Positions 1 through 8,437 of a stretch of 64,000 nt of DNA are shown here, in pieces. The notes under the pieces were generated by a model that made no database searches, was not told where the DNA came from, and saw only the letters and a list, made by a program, of their open reading frames with translations. Numbering within the stretch: the stretch's first letter is position 1; each line of letters starts with the position of its first letter. The translations under genes and the position numbers were made by a program. Source of the stretch: Pseudomonas fortuita (lineage in GTDB: Bacteria; Pseudomonadota; Gammaproteobacteria; Pseudomonadales; Pseudomonadaceae); contig NZ_CP114035.2 in NCBI RefSeq assembly GCF_026898135.2, positions 2,459,501 to 2,523,500 on the forward strand. The letters are read 5' to 3'.

Positions 1-213
1 TTGCCGCCTTTCGTGCTGTCGCTGGACAACGCCGAGGGTTACTTCAACCCGTCCTCGGTCATACGCAACTCCGCTAAACACGGTGTCAAGGCTTTGTACG
101 AACTCCCCAAGATCAAGAAAAAGTACGCCGCTTTCCTCGAAGAGAAGGCGCCTGAGCCCGGCAAGTTCTTCCTGAGCGGCACGCCTGTGCCTGTCTGTGA
201 GGGGCGCCGCTGA
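1..213 (+). CDS. C-terminal fragment of an unrecognised protein (partial at window edge)
   Basis: The reading frame is open from base 1 and stops at 211-213, giving 70 residues that end FFLSGTPVPVCEGRR. The TTG at base 1 is only the window edge, so the true start lies upstream. The stop overlaps the ATG of the HAD gene by one base (TGATG), so the two are translationally coupled and probably one operon. I do not recognise the family. A basic stretch (KIKKKY) sits mid-fragment and no membrane segment or metal motif is visible. Confidence 0.6.
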   Translation: MPPFVLSLDNAEGYFNPSSVIRNSAKHGVKALYELPKIKKKYAAFLEEKAPEPGKFFLSGTPVPVCEGRR

Positions 214-812
214 TGCAACGTTACTCCATGTTCGCACGCGGGCGCCAAGCCCTTGAACGCAAGCTCAAGCGTGGCCAGGTACGCATTTCGTTCGATATCG
301 ACGACACGCTCGCCTGCCTGCCCGAACACGCTGCCGCCGAAGACAGCAAGCTGCCGAATTTCGTCCATCGCTGGTTGGGCGAGCCCCTGCGCAGTGGCAC
401 GCGCTCGCTGATCCGCGACCTGCGCCGCCAGGGCTGCAGCATCTGGATCTATACCTCGTCGGGGCGCACCCCGGCCTACATCCGGCGCTGGCTGATGCTT
501 TATGGCATCCATGTCGATGGTGTGGTCAACAGTGACCGGCACCAGCATATCTTGGCCCAGAACGGCCTTGAGCATTCGCCTTCGAAGTTGCCATCGGCGT
601 TCGATATCGATCTGCATGTCGATGATTCCGAAGGCGTGCGGCTTGAGGGCGTCGACCATGGTTTTCGCGTAGTGGTGGTGTGCCCGAAAGACGAAAACTG
701 GGCCCAGAAGGTGATGGACGCGGCGGTCGACGTGCAAGCACGGCTGGCCTGGCAGCAACCGCACCGCTATGAGATGCCCGAGCGCCAGCGCTCGCAGGCG
801 CTTGCTTCCTGA
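213..812 (+). CDS. HAD-superfamily phosphatase-like hydrolase
   Basis: A 199-residue cytoplasmic protein with HAD motifs. Motif I is FDIDDTL with the nucleophile and acid/base pair at D28 and D30. A motif II-like YTSSGRTP follows near residue 90, and VDDSEG near residue 140 fits the acidic Mg-binding motif IV. The family performs phosphoryl transfer through an aspartyl-phosphate; the substrate cannot be read from the sequence. It is coupled by TGATG to the upstream partial gene. A GC-rich hairpin follows about 20 bp after the stop. There is no signal peptide. Confidence 0.75.
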   Translation: MQRYSMFARGRQALERKLKRGQVRISFDIDDTLACLPEHAAAEDSKLPNFVHRWLGEPLRSGTRSLIRDLRRQGCSIWIYTSSGRTPAYIRRWLMLYGIHVDGVVNSDRHQHILAQNGLEHSPSKLPSAFDIDLHVDDSEGVRLEGVDHGFRVVVVCPKDENWAQKVMDAAVDVQARLAWQQPHRYEMPERQRSQALAS

Positions 813-834
813 GGGCAGTGGTCAGCGCAACAAC

Positions 835-853
835 GGGGCCGCAGGGCGGCCCC
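835..853. terminator. GC-rich hairpin after the HAD gene
   Basis: GGGGCCGC, a 3-base loop and GCGGCCCC form a perfect 8-bp stem 22 bp after the HAD stop. There is no clear U-tract. The same stem recurs after the porin gene (2255-2273) and after pedE (13584-13620), so it is a recurrent local terminator type. Confidence 0.55.
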
Positions 854-1060
854 AGTTCGTACAGATGTACTGATACCCGCCTGCTATTCATGCGTACACC
901 CTAAGTCTTGCCTCCTGGCCAGACCTGGTACCGCGACCAAATCATCACGCCGCATTCGCCAGCCCAAGGCCGCTACCCGCTCGCCCGAAAGCAGCGTATC
1001 TGGCCATTTGGCCACTTCCGATAATCGCCTCCGACATCCTGTCCCCGTTTGGAGCGCGCC

Positions 1061-2248
1061 ATGCACAACAACAATAAGCACCTGCCGCCTCGTTTCCTCG
1101 CAGCCGCCATCGCCAGCTTTTCTGCCCTGGGCCTGAGCGGCGTCGCCGAGGCCGAGATCATGCTGTACGACAAGGACCAGACAACGTTTTCCACCGACGG
1201 TTACATCAATGCTTTCTACGTCAACAGCAAGGTCGACCGTGAGGGCGAACAGTTCGACCGCCGCCAGTCGCGGGTGAAAATGGGCTTCTTGCCTAACTAC
1301 CTGGGCTTCAACATGGGCAAGCAGGTGGATGACCTGAAGCTCGGCGCGCGTGCCTCGTTCTGGGTAACCATCAACGACAGTGAAACCAACGGCACCGACA
1401 CCGCCATCGACGTGCGGCAGTTCTACGGCACCGTGGCCAACCCCGCGTGGGGCGAGGTGTTGATCGGCAAGGACTTCGGGCTGTTTGCCCGCTCCAACAT
1501 CCTGCTGGACGAGCTGCTGGCAGGGTATGGCCAGGTCAGCGACACGCTGGGGCTGGTGGACGGCGGCGGGGTGTCGTTCGGCAACATCGGCAGTGGTTAC
1601 CCGTACCCGTTCCCCACCTCGCAGATCACCTACCGCACCCCGGTGATGGACGGCCTGCGAGTAGCAGTGGGCATCATGGACCCGGTAGACACCAACGACA
1701 GCAGCCCGACCGGCAAGGCCTACCAGGAAAACCCGCGCACCGAAAGCGAGATCACCTACCAGTTCGACCTGGGCGGGGCGCAGATCTACAGCTGGGTCAA
1801 CGGCAGCTACCAGACCTCGGACAACACCGATTCGACGGTGAAGTCCGTCACCTCCAAAGGTGTCGGCTATGGCGTGCAGGCCAAGATGGGGGGCTGGTCG
1901 CTGACCGGCTCGGGGTTCCAGGCAAAGGGTATCAACCCGTTCTTCACCAACAACGCTGGCGAACCGGTGTTGCGCAATGTCGACAGTGACGGCTACCTGC
2001 TGCAGGGCTCGTACACGTTCGGCAAGAACCGCGTGGCGCTGTCCTATGGCAAGACCAAGGACGATGGCAATGGCGCGGTGGGCAGCGGGGCAGACTATGA
2101 AACCCGCGGTGTGGCGCTGTTCCATGATGTGAACGACAACCTGAAGCTGGTGGCTGAGTACAACCAGTTTTCCATTGACGGGCATGACACCCGTGCGCAG
2201 AACGAAGACACCGATACCTTTGCGGTGGGTGCGGTGTTGACCTGGTGA
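1061..2248 (+). CDS. Outer-membrane porin (Gram-negative porin family)
   Basis: A 395-residue beta-barrel protein. Residues 1-29 form a Sec signal peptide ending in an Ala-rich GVAEA segment, followed by alternating strands and a terminal aromatic residue (AVLTW-COOH) typical of BAM substrates. Length and composition (acidic, Gly/Asp/Asn-rich loops) match trimeric 16-strand general porins. A TTG 12 bases upstream is in frame, but the ATG at 1061 has a GGAG four bases before it and begins the signal peptide. It stands alone between two hairpins, just ahead of the alcohol-oxidation locus, so it may admit alcohols, but that is inference. Confidence 0.85.
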   Translation: MHNNNKHLPPRFLAAAIASFSALGLSGVAEAEIMLYDKDQTTFSTDGYINAFYVNSKVDREGEQFDRRQSRVKMGFLPNYLGFNMGKQVDDLKLGARASFWVTINDSETNGTDTAIDVRQFYGTVANPAWGEVLIGKDFGLFARSNILLDELLAGYGQVSDTLGLVDGGGVSFGNIGSGYPYPFPTSQITYRTPVMDGLRVAVGIMDPVDTNDSSPTGKAYQENPRTESEITYQFDLGGAQIYSWVNGSYQTSDNTDSTVKSVTSKGVGYGVQAKMGGWSLTGSGFQAKGINPFFTNNAGEPVLRNVDSDGYLLQGSYTFGKNRVALSYGKTKDDGNGAVGSGADYETRGVALFHDVNDNLKLVAEYNQFSIDGHDTRAQNEDTDTFAVGAVLTW

Positions 2249-2254
2249 ATCCCT

Positions 2255-2273
2255 GGGGCCGCAAGGCGGCCCC
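2255..2273. terminator. Hairpin terminator after the porin
   Basis: Perfect 8-bp GGGGCCGC/GCGGCCCC stem with an AAG loop, 6 bp after the porin stop; no strong U-tract. Confidence 0.6.
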
Positions 2274-2311
2274 AAATGATGCGGGCTATTACGCCCATGG
2301 AACCGCCCACC

Positions 2312-2327
2312 CGCTACCCAAGTAGCA
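2312..2327. promoter_or_regulatory. Ped-box-like element upstream of nosP
   Basis: CGCTACCCAAGTAGCA, followed by TTCG, matches the element repeated through the alcohol-oxidation locus (consensus NNNTACCAARGTAGYA). It lies about 60 bp before the nosP start. A LuxR-type response regulator of this locus is the likely reader; that is inference. Confidence 0.5.
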
Positions 2328-2388
2328 TTCGTCCCCCTTGCTCACCTTCGTACACTGACCCCTCAGCCACCCCGCGCCGGAGACCACG

Positions 2389-3552
2389 ATGCAGCAGGCT
2401 CAAAACGACGGTGTGGTCCGCGCCATGTCCCAGGCTAACGACGCACGGCAGGCCGCCCAGGACCTGGCGCGCCAGTTGCTGCACCCGCACCTGGGTCTCG
2501 TGCTGTTCTTCTGTTCCGCCGAATACGACTTGCAGGCCCTGGGCGAAGCATTGGAGCAGGATTTCGGCGGCATCCGCCTGGTCGGCTGCACCAGCGCTGG
2601 CGAAATCACCCCGCTGGGCTACGGCCGCAATTGCGTGACGGCGGTGGGCTTCGATCACCGGCACTTTTCGATTGCCACCGAATTGATCGATGAAATGGAG
2701 CACTTCAGCCTGATCGACGCGCAGCAGATGGTCGAGCGCCTGGTCGGCACCTGTCGCAGCAACACCCTGGCACCGATCAAGGGCCACAGCTTTGCCCTGA
2801 CCCTGCTCGACGGCCTGTCCAGCCGGGAGGAGATGGTGCTGGCCGCCCTCAGCGCAGCCTTGGGGGACATCCCGCATTTTGGTGGTTCGGCAGGCGACGA
2901 CAACTACCTGACCCGCACCCATGTGTACTTCGGTGGCGTGTTCCACAACGGTGCCGCTGTGGTGGTGCTGGTCAACACCTGGCTGGATTTCGAAGTGTTC
3001 ACCACGCACCACATCCTCCCACGTGAGGAAAAACTGGTGGTAACCGGCGCCGACAGCGGCCAGCGTCGCGTCTTCGAGCTGAATGCCGAGCCTGCTGCGG
3101 AGGAGTACGCCCGCCACATCGGCGTGCCGGTGGCAGCGCTCGACTACCGGGTATTCGCTGCCCATCCGCTGGCCGTGCGCATTCATGATCAGTATTACGT
3201 GCGGGCGATCCAGCAGGTGCACCCGGACCTGAGCCTGAGTTTCTACTGCGCGGTGGAAAACGGCATCGTGCTTACCGCCATGACTCCAGGCCCGCTGTTG
3301 CCGAACCTGCACCAGCTGTTCGACGGCTTGCAGCAGCGCCTTGGCCCGCCGCTGCTGACCATCGGTTGCGATTGCTTTCTGCGGCGCCTGGAGCTGGAAG
3401 ACCGGCACGGCCTGGAGCCGGTCGGTGCGTTCTTGCGCGAGCAGCGGGTGATCGGCTTCAACACCTACGGAGAACAGTTCAATGGCATGCATATCAACCA
3501 GACCTTCACCGGGGTCGCCATTGCCCGCAACCGGCCTCCTGTCGGGCGCTGA
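2389..3552 (+). CDS. nosP: FIST-domain haem/NO-sensing protein NosP
   Basis: A 387-residue cytoplasmic protein of the FIST family. A FIST-N part (about residues 30-230, with LVGCTSAGEITPLGY and FGGSAGDD) is followed by a FIST-C part ending in VIGFNTYGEQFNGMHINQTFTG. In Pseudomonas aeruginosa the equivalent gene (PA1975) encodes NosP, a haem protein that binds nitric oxide and controls the kinase encoded next to it. Here too the next gene is a hybrid kinase, and it overlaps nosP by 71 bases. A Shine-Dalgarno CGGAG precedes the ATG at 2389. The assignment rests on domain type plus context; haem binding was not checked. Confidence 0.8.
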   Translation: MQQAQNDGVVRAMSQANDARQAAQDLARQLLHPHLGLVLFFCSAEYDLQALGEALEQDFGGIRLVGCTSAGEITPLGYGRNCVTAVGFDHRHFSIATELIDEMEHFSLIDAQQMVERLVGTCRSNTLAPIKGHSFALTLLDGLSSREEMVLAALSAALGDIPHFGGSAGDDNYLTRTHVYFGGVFHNGAAVVVLVNTWLDFEVFTTHHILPREEKLVVTGADSGQRRVFELNAEPAAEEYARHIGVPVAALDYRVFAAHPLAVRIHDQYYVRAIQQVHPDLSLSFYCAVENGIVLTAMTPGPLLPNLHQLFDGLQQRLGPPLLTIGCDCFLRRLELEDRHGLEPVGAFLREQRVIGFNTYGEQFNGMHINQTFTGVAIARNRPPVGR

Positions 3553-5419
3553 ACTGCAGGCCGAGGTCATCCGGCTGCAGCACGAAAACCACAAGTTGCA
3601 GCGAATCAACGGCGCGTTGATTGAACGCATCGAGTCGGGGGTAACGCGGGGTAACGACCCCTATGCGGCGTTCCAGCATTCGGTGGTGCTGGCCGAGCAG
3701 GTACGTGAACGCACTGACGCCCTGAACCAGGCCATGGCTGAGCTCAAGGCCGTCAACCGCCTGCTCAGCGAGGCCCGACAGCGGGCCGAGACCGCCCACC
3801 AGCACCAGATTCGCCTGATCACCGACAATGTCCCGGCGCTGATCGCTTACCTGAATGCCGATCTGGTCTACGAATTCACCAACAAGGTTTATGAAGAATG
3901 GTATTGCTGGCCGCACGGCGTGATGCTCGGCCAGAGCCTGCGAGAAGCCCACAGCGAGCAGCATTACCAGCGGCTGGAAGCCTACGTGGCGCGGGCGCTG
4001 GCGGGTGAAAGCGTCACCTTCGAATTTGCCGAAACCAACATCAATGGCCAGGAGCGCTACATGCTGCGCTCCTACGTACCGAACCGCCTGGCCAATGGCG
4101 AGGTGGTGGGCATTTTCGTGTTGATCCGCGACATTACCGAGCGCCGCAATACCGCTCAGGCGCTGCACCAGGCCTATCAGCACCTGGAGCAACGTGTGCG
4201 CGAACGCACCGCGGAACTGACCAGCCTCAACGACCAGCTACTGCGTGAGATCGAGGAGCGCAGCCGGGCCGAGTCGCGCCTGCGGGAGGCCAAGCGCGAG
4301 GCCGAACAGGCCAACCTGTCGAAAACCAAATTCCTCGCTGCGGTCAGCCACGACCTGCTGCAACCGCTGAACGCGGCGCGGCTGTTCACCAGCGCGTTGC
4401 TCGAGCGCCGCGAGCTGCAAGACAGTGCCCACCTGGTTCGAAATGTCAGCAACTCGCTGGAAGATGTAGAAAACCTGCTAGGCACCCTGGTGGACATTTC
4501 CAAGCTCGATGCCGGGGTGATCAAGGCCGATGTGGCCCCGTTCGCCCTCAGCGAGCTGATGGACAACCTTGCCGCCGAATACGCCCAAGTGGCGCGCAGC
4601 GAAGGGCTTGAACTGCATTTTGTAGGTTGTTCGGCGGTGGTGCGCAGTGACACCCAGCTGCTGGCGCGGATCCTGCGCAACCTGCTCAGCAATGCCATCC
4701 GCTACACCCGCAGCGGGCGCGTGGTGCTGGGCTGTCGGCGTCAACGTGGCGGCCTGCGGATCGAAGTGTGGGACAGCGGTATCGGCATTGCCGAAGAACA
4801 CCTGGAAGACATGTTCCAGGAGTTCAAGCGCGGCGACGTCCAGCGGCCGGACCAGGACCGTGGCTTAGGCCTGGGCCTGGCGATCGTGGATAAGATCGCC
4901 GGCATCCTCGGCCACCGGATCCGGGTGCGCTCATGGCTCGGCAAGGGCTCGGTGTTCGCCGTCGAAGTGCCGCTGAGCGCCACCGCGCCCAAGCCCCAGC
5001 CAAGCCAGGTGATCTGCGAGCCGATGCTTGACCGCCTGGGTGGGGCGCGGGTGTGGGTGCTGGATAACGATGCGGCGATCTGCGCAGGCATGCGCACCTT
5101 GCTGGAGGGCTGGGGCTGCCAGGTGGTCACTGCGCTGTCGGAGGAAGACCTGGCGCGGCAGGTGGACAATTACCACGCCGAGGCCGACCTGCTGATCGCC
5201 GACTATCACCTGGACAACGACTGCAACGGTGTCGACGCCGTGGCGCGGATCAACGCCCGCCGCGCCCAGCCGCTACCGGCGCTGATGATCACCGCCAACT
5301 ACAGCAACGACCTCAAGCAGCAGATCCGCGAGCTGGGGCACACCCTGATGCATAAACCGGTGCGGCCGATGAAGCTCAAGACGGCGATGAGCCACTTATT
5401 GGCCAGCAGCATGACATAG
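3482..5419 (+). CDS. nahK: Hybrid sensor histidine kinase NahK/ErcS'-type, NosP partner
   Basis: A 645-residue soluble kinase. An N-terminal coiled coil (about 24-105) leads into a PAS domain (about 110-222, NVPALIAYLNADLVYEFTN). A second coiled coil precedes HisKA, with phosphoacceptor H290 in SHDLLQPLNAAR. The ATPase domain has N box LLSNAIRYT, DSGIGI and GLGLGLAIV. A C-terminal receiver has D574 in IADYHLD and K625. No membrane segment is seen. Known relatives (PA1976) relay phosphate to an Hpt protein and affect biofilm and alcohol metabolism. The ATG at 3482 lies inside nosP. Residues 1-20 are poorly conserved-looking, so initiation may occur slightly downstream. It is about 39% similar in layout to ErcS at 24.2 kb only by eye; no alignment was run. 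Confidence 0.85.
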   Translation: MACISTRPSPGSPLPATGLLSGAELQAEVIRLQHENHKLQRINGALIERIESGVTRGNDPYAAFQHSVVLAEQVRERTDALNQAMAELKAVNRLLSEARQRAETAHQHQIRLITDNVPALIAYLNADLVYEFTNKVYEEWYCWPHGVMLGQSLREAHSEQHYQRLEAYVARALAGESVTFEFAETNINGQERYMLRSYVPNRLANGEVVGIFVLIRDITERRNTAQALHQAYQHLEQRVRERTAELTSLNDQLLREIEERSRAESRLREAKREAEQANLSKTKFLAAVSHDLLQPLNAARLFTSALLERRELQDSAHLVRNVSNSLEDVENLLGTLVDISKLDAGVIKADVAPFALSELMDNLAAEYAQVARSEGLELHFVGCSAVVRSDTQLLARILRNLLSNAIRYTRSGRVVLGCRRQRGGLRIEVWDSGIGIAEEHLEDMFQEFKRGDVQRPDQDRGLGLGLAIVDKIAGILGHRIRVRSWLGKGSVFAVEVPLSATAPKPQPSQVICEPMLDRLGGARVWVLDNDAAICAGMRTLLEGWGCQVVTALSEEDLARQVDNYHAEADLLIADYHLDNDCNGVDAVARINARRAQPLPALMITANYSNDLKQQIRELGHTLMHKPVRPMKLKTAMSHLLASSMT

Positions 5420-5440
5420 CCGCTGGCCTTTTCGCAGGCT

Positions 5441-5473
5441 TCTGTGGGAGCGGGTTCACCCGCGAAGAGGCCG
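5441..5473. repeat. Single REP element
   Basis: A GTGGGAGCGGG...CCCGCGAAGAGGCCG unit between convergent nahK and pedR1, the usual place for P. putida-type REP sequences. It can fold into a hairpin. Confidence 0.7.
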
Positions 5474-5480
5474 TTACAGG

Positions 5481-6146
5481 TCAACGCCTCAAGTAATCGG
5501 AAAAATCGATATCGCCGGCACTCAGGATCGCCTGCACCCGATTATGCACGTTCAACTTGCGCAAGATCGCCGAGACGTGCGCCTTGACCGTGGTTTCGGC
5601 GATATCCAGCGTGTAGGCGATCTGCTTGTTCGATTCGCCCTTGGTCATGCGCTCGAGCACCAGCAGCTGCTTGCGGGTCAGGGCCTGGAGCATTTCCGGC
5701 GGGAAGCTCGGGGTATCGTTGTGGCGCCGGCTGGTACTGCTTTTTTGCGCGCGGATGATGTCGGGTGGCAGGTAGACATTGCCATTGAGGATCTGCTCGA
5801 TCGCTTCGATCATCTGCGAGCGCGGCGAAGACTTGGTGATGAAACCCACGGCACCGTAGGTGATGGCCTGCAGCACGATCTGCTTTTCCTGCTCGGCTGA
5901 AACGATCACGACCGGCGTGGTCGGCGCCTCGTTGCGCAGGGTGATCAGGCCGTTGAGGCCGTGCATGCCGGGCATGTTCAGGTCGAGCAGGATCAGGTCG
6001 AGGTCGTCGTGCGCCTGGGTCAATGCCAGGGCGCTGTCCAGGTCGGCCGTCTCCATGACCTCGCTGCCTTCAAAACCATCGCTGATGACGTTGTGGATGG
6101 CTTCGCGAAACAGCGGGTGATCGTCGGCAATCAGAATTTTGTACAT
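5481..6146 (-). CDS. pedR1: LuxR/NarL-family response regulator AgmR (PedR1/ErbR)
   Basis: A 221-residue DNA-binding response regulator. The receiver (1-120) has the acidic pair in IADDHPLF, phosphoacceptor D55 in [10 protein letters not shown] and K105 in FITKSS. A LuxR-type helix-turn-helix spans about 155-215 ([22 protein letters not shown]...[13 protein letters not shown]). Sequence and position match AgmR/ErbR, which activates quinoprotein ethanol oxidation genes in Pseudomonas. It is convergent with nahK, a probable upstream kinase. A good Shine-Dalgarno (AAGGTG) precedes the ATG. It may read the repeated 16-bp element of this locus. Confidence 0.85.
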   Translation of the reverse strand: MYKILIADDHPLFREAIHNVISDGFEGSEVMETADLDSALALTQAHDDLDLILLDLNMPGMHGLNGLITLRNEAPTTPVVIVSAEQEKQIVLQAITYGAVGFITKSSPRSQMIEAIEQILNGNVYLPPDIIRAQKSSTSRRHNDTPSFPPEMLQALTRKQLLVLERMTKGESNKQIAYTLDIAETTVKAHVSAILRKLNVHNRVQAILSAGDIDFSDYLRR

Positions 6147-6198
6147 GGCCTTTTCACCTTGTTTTTATTGGATGGGCACGCGTTCGCAGGCAAGTGAT

Positions 6199-6747
6199 TC
6201 AGGGAAAGGGCACGGGTTGCGCCGGCTGCAGCGGCAAGTTGGCCTGTTGCCAGGCGTCCAGGCCGTCGCGGTACCAGTACAGGTTGTTATAGCCCAGGGC
6301 CTTGGCGCGTTTTACCGCGTTCCAGCTTAACCAGCAATCGGAGCGGCAGTAGAAGACCAGCGGTTGCTCTGGCTGCCCGGCGGTGGCTTTTTGCAGGTTA
6401 CGCATGAAGTAGTCCTGCCAGGCCGGGCTTAGTTCACCGTCGCCGGTGTTGGCCAGCCACAGGCTGCCGGGGAGGTTGCTGTGCGGCTCGTCTTCGATGA
6501 AGCGGCCTTGCAGCCACTGGCGGCGATAGACGTCCACCAGCACCGGCCTGGGGGCCTGGCCTAGCAGGCGTTGCAGCGTGGCGGTGTCGATGACCTGGCC
6601 ACCTTCGACCTGTTGCGGGGTGGGGCTGCGGTAGAGCGTGGTGCGATAGCCTTCGGCGGAGAACAGTGGGGTGGTGTCGGCCTGGGCAATACCCAATGAC
6701 AGACACAGCGAAAGGGCAGCCAGCAAGGGGCGCAGGGCACGTGGCAT
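6199..6747 (-). CDS. Periplasmic rhodanese-like protein of the PQQ-alcohol system (Cys-Trp motif)
   Basis: A 182-residue exported protein: residues 1-23 are a Sec signal peptide (ALSLCLSLGIAQA). The rest is a rhodanese-like fold with the motif FYCRSDCWLSWNA near residues 133-145, matching the family named PQQ-dependent catabolism-associated CXXCW motif protein (TIGR03865). The two cysteines could bind or relay a thiol group or a metal, which is unproven. The ATG at 6747 has AAGGA seven bases upstream and begins the signal peptide, so the longer frame to 6822 is rejected. It is downstream of pedC, on the same strand, with its own regulatory element between. Confidence 0.75.
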   Translation of the reverse strand: MPRALRPLLAALSLCLSLGIAQADTTPLFSAEGYRTTLYRSPTPQQVEGGQVIDTATLQRLLGQAPRPVLVDVYRRQWLQGRFIEDEPHSNLPGSLWLANTGDGELSPAWQDYFMRNLQKATAGQPEQPLVFYCRSDCWLSWNAVKRAKALGYNNLYWYRDGLDAWQQANLPLQPAQPVPFP

Positions 6748-6825
6748 GGGGATTTTCCTTTTTGTTATAGGCCCATTACATGCCAGTGGCGGTGCTTTGT
6801 GAATGCGACGATTAGACAGCAAAGG

Positions 6826-6841
6826 CAGTACTAAAGTAGTA
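6826..6841. promoter_or_regulatory. Ped-box-like element upstream of the rhodanese-like gene
   Basis: CAGTACTAAAGTAGTA, a close match to the 16-bp element repeated in this locus, 79 bp before the start at 6747. Confidence 0.5.
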
Positions 6842-6908
6842 GCTTGCGGTTAAAAAGAGAGGTGCCACTTCAGCCCTGACGCTCCTGCACAGAGCAAGCA
6901 ACAGAAGC

Positions 6909-7700
6909 TCAGCGGGGCTTGCGCAGCGCCGCATGCTGGGGGTTGAAGGTGAGTACCGCCAGCAGGGTAAACAAGGCGGTCAACCCCAGGCACACCGCCA
7001 GCGCCAGCAGGTTCAACCGCTCATAAAGCGCAAACCTCACCAGTTCCACGGCATGGGTAAACGGGTTAACAGCACACAGCCAGTACAACCACTGGCTGGC
7101 CTCGCGCATCTTCCACAGCGGGTACAACGCCGACGACAGGAAAAACAGCGGAAAGATCACGAAATTCATCACCCCGGCAAAGTTCTCCAGCTGGCGGATC
7201 GCGTTCGACAGCAACAGGCCCAGGGCGCTGAGCATGAACGCCACCAGCAGCAATGCCGGCAGCGCCAGCAGCAAGCCCGCGGCAGGTGGCTGCACGCCGT
7301 AGAGCCAGGCGATGGCGAGAAAGGCATACACTTGCAGCAGGGAAATCAACGAGGTCGCCAACAGCTTGCTGCCCAGCAGGAACGGCCGCGGCAATGGGCT
7401 GGTCAGTAACACGCGCATGCTGCCCATCTCCCGGTCATAGACCATCGACAGCGAGCCCTGCATGCCGTTGAACAGCAGAATCATGCAGGCCAGTCCCGGA
7501 ATGATGTACACCTCGTAAGGAATATAGGTGTCGTAAGGCTCGATGATGGCAATGCCCAGCGCCGCGCGAAACCCGGCGGCGAACACCAGCAACCACAGCA
7601 GCGGGCGCACCAGGGCACTGAGCAAGCGCGTGCGCTGCAACACGAAGCGCAGCCATTCGCGCAGCATGATGCCGTTGAAACATTGCCAGTAAGCGTTCAT
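6909..7700 (-). CDS. pedC: ABC-2 type permease PedC
   Basis: A 263-residue inner-membrane protein with about six hydrophobic helices and the ABC-2 layout: an N-terminal amphipathic segment, then helices near 28-48, 66-84, 110-135, 140-165, 170-195 and 228-250. It matches the family named PedC (TIGR03861), permease of an ABC system tied to PQQ-dependent alcohol oxidation. Its start overlaps the ATPase stop by 4 bases (ATGA). Direction of transport is not established; ABC-2 systems usually export, although the operon also encodes a binding protein, which suits import. That mismatch is real and unresolved. Confidence 0.8.
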   Translation of the reverse strand: MNAYWQCFNGIMLREWLRFVLQRTRLLSALVRPLLWLLVFAAGFRAALGIAIIEPYDTYIPYEVYIIPGLACMILLFNGMQGSLSMVYDREMGSMRVLLTSPLPRPFLLGSKLLATSLISLLQVYAFLAIAWLYGVQPPAAGLLLALPALLLVAFMLSALGLLLSNAIRQLENFAGVMNFVIFPLFFLSSALYPLWKMREASQWLYWLCAVNPFTHAVELVRFALYERLNLLALAVCLGLTALFTLLAVLTFNPQHAALRKPR

Positions 7701-8437
7701 CGGGCGTCGGCTCCTGAGTGGGCGCTGGTCAGGCGGGCAAAGGCGTTGTCGAGGTCGCCGCCGTGCTCCAGGCTCAGCGCATCGGCGGTACCACGGGCTA
7801 CCAGGCGCCCGTGATGCAGAATCAGCAGGTCATCGGTGGGCTGCACTTCGTCCAGCAGGTGGGTGGTCCACAGCACACTGAGCTGTTGCTCGCGGCATAA
7901 CCGGCGCAGGTGCTGGTTGAGCGCCAGGCGGCTGGCCGGATCGAGGCCGACGCTGGCTTCGTCGAGCAGCAGCACGCGGGGTTCATGCAGCAGTGCGCGG
8001 GCAATTTCCACCCGGCGGCGATGGCCGATGTTCAGCTCGCGCACACGATCGCGACGGCGTTCGCCGAGCCCCTGGCGGGCCAGTTCGGCTTCGACCCGCA
8101 GGTTGCTCTGGCGCCGCGACAGGCCATGCAGCGCGGCGTGGTAGCGCAGGTTCTGTTCAACGCTCAGGTCCAGGTCCAGGGTGCTTTGCTGAAACACCAC
8201 GCCCAGCTGACGCAAAGCCGGGCGTGCAGCGTTGCGCAGCGAGCAGCCGCACACGCGGATGTCGCCGTGTTGCAGGTCGTACAGCCGGGTAAGCAGGGCG
8301 ATCAAGGTGGACTTGCCGGCGCCATTGGGGCCCAGCAGCGCGGCGAAGCGCCCGGGCGCCAGGCTGAAAGCCACCTGTTTGAGCGCTTCGCGCTGGCCGT
8401 AGGCGAAGCTCACATCAATGACGTCGAGGGCATTCAT
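7697..8437 (-). CDS. ABC transporter ATPase of the PQQ-alcohol system
   Basis: A 246-residue nucleotide-binding subunit. Walker A is GPNGAGKST (about residues 36-44), the Q loop lies near VVFQQST, and Walker B is VLLLDEASVGLD. The signature motif reads LNIGHRRR instead of LSGGQ-RQR, a strong departure that may be a family feature (TIGR03864). An H-loop-like WTTHLLDE follows. It overlaps the propeller gene upstream and the permease downstream by ATGA in each case, so all three are coupled. It energises PedC at the inner membrane. Confidence 0.82.
   Translation of the reverse strand: MNALDVIDVSFAYGQREALKQVAFSLAPGRFAALLGPNGAGKSTLIALLTRLYDLQHGDIRVCGCSLRNAARPALRQLGVVFQQSTLDLDLSVEQNLRYHAALHGLSRRQSNLRVEAELARQGLGERRRDRVRELNIGHRRRVEIARALLHEPRVLLLDEASVGLDPASRLALNQHLRRLCREQQLSVLWTTHLLDEVQPTDDLLILHHGRLVARGTADALSLEHGGDLDNAFARLTSAHSGADAR

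Noticed and set aside
884..2275. 463-codon minus-strand frame opposite the porin
   Set aside because: The plus-strand frame has a signal peptide and porin C-terminus; the minus-strand frame is its shadow.
3482..3552. Frameshift joining nosP and nahK into one gene
   Set aside because: Both proteins have full domains, and the homologous genes in P. aeruginosa are separate.
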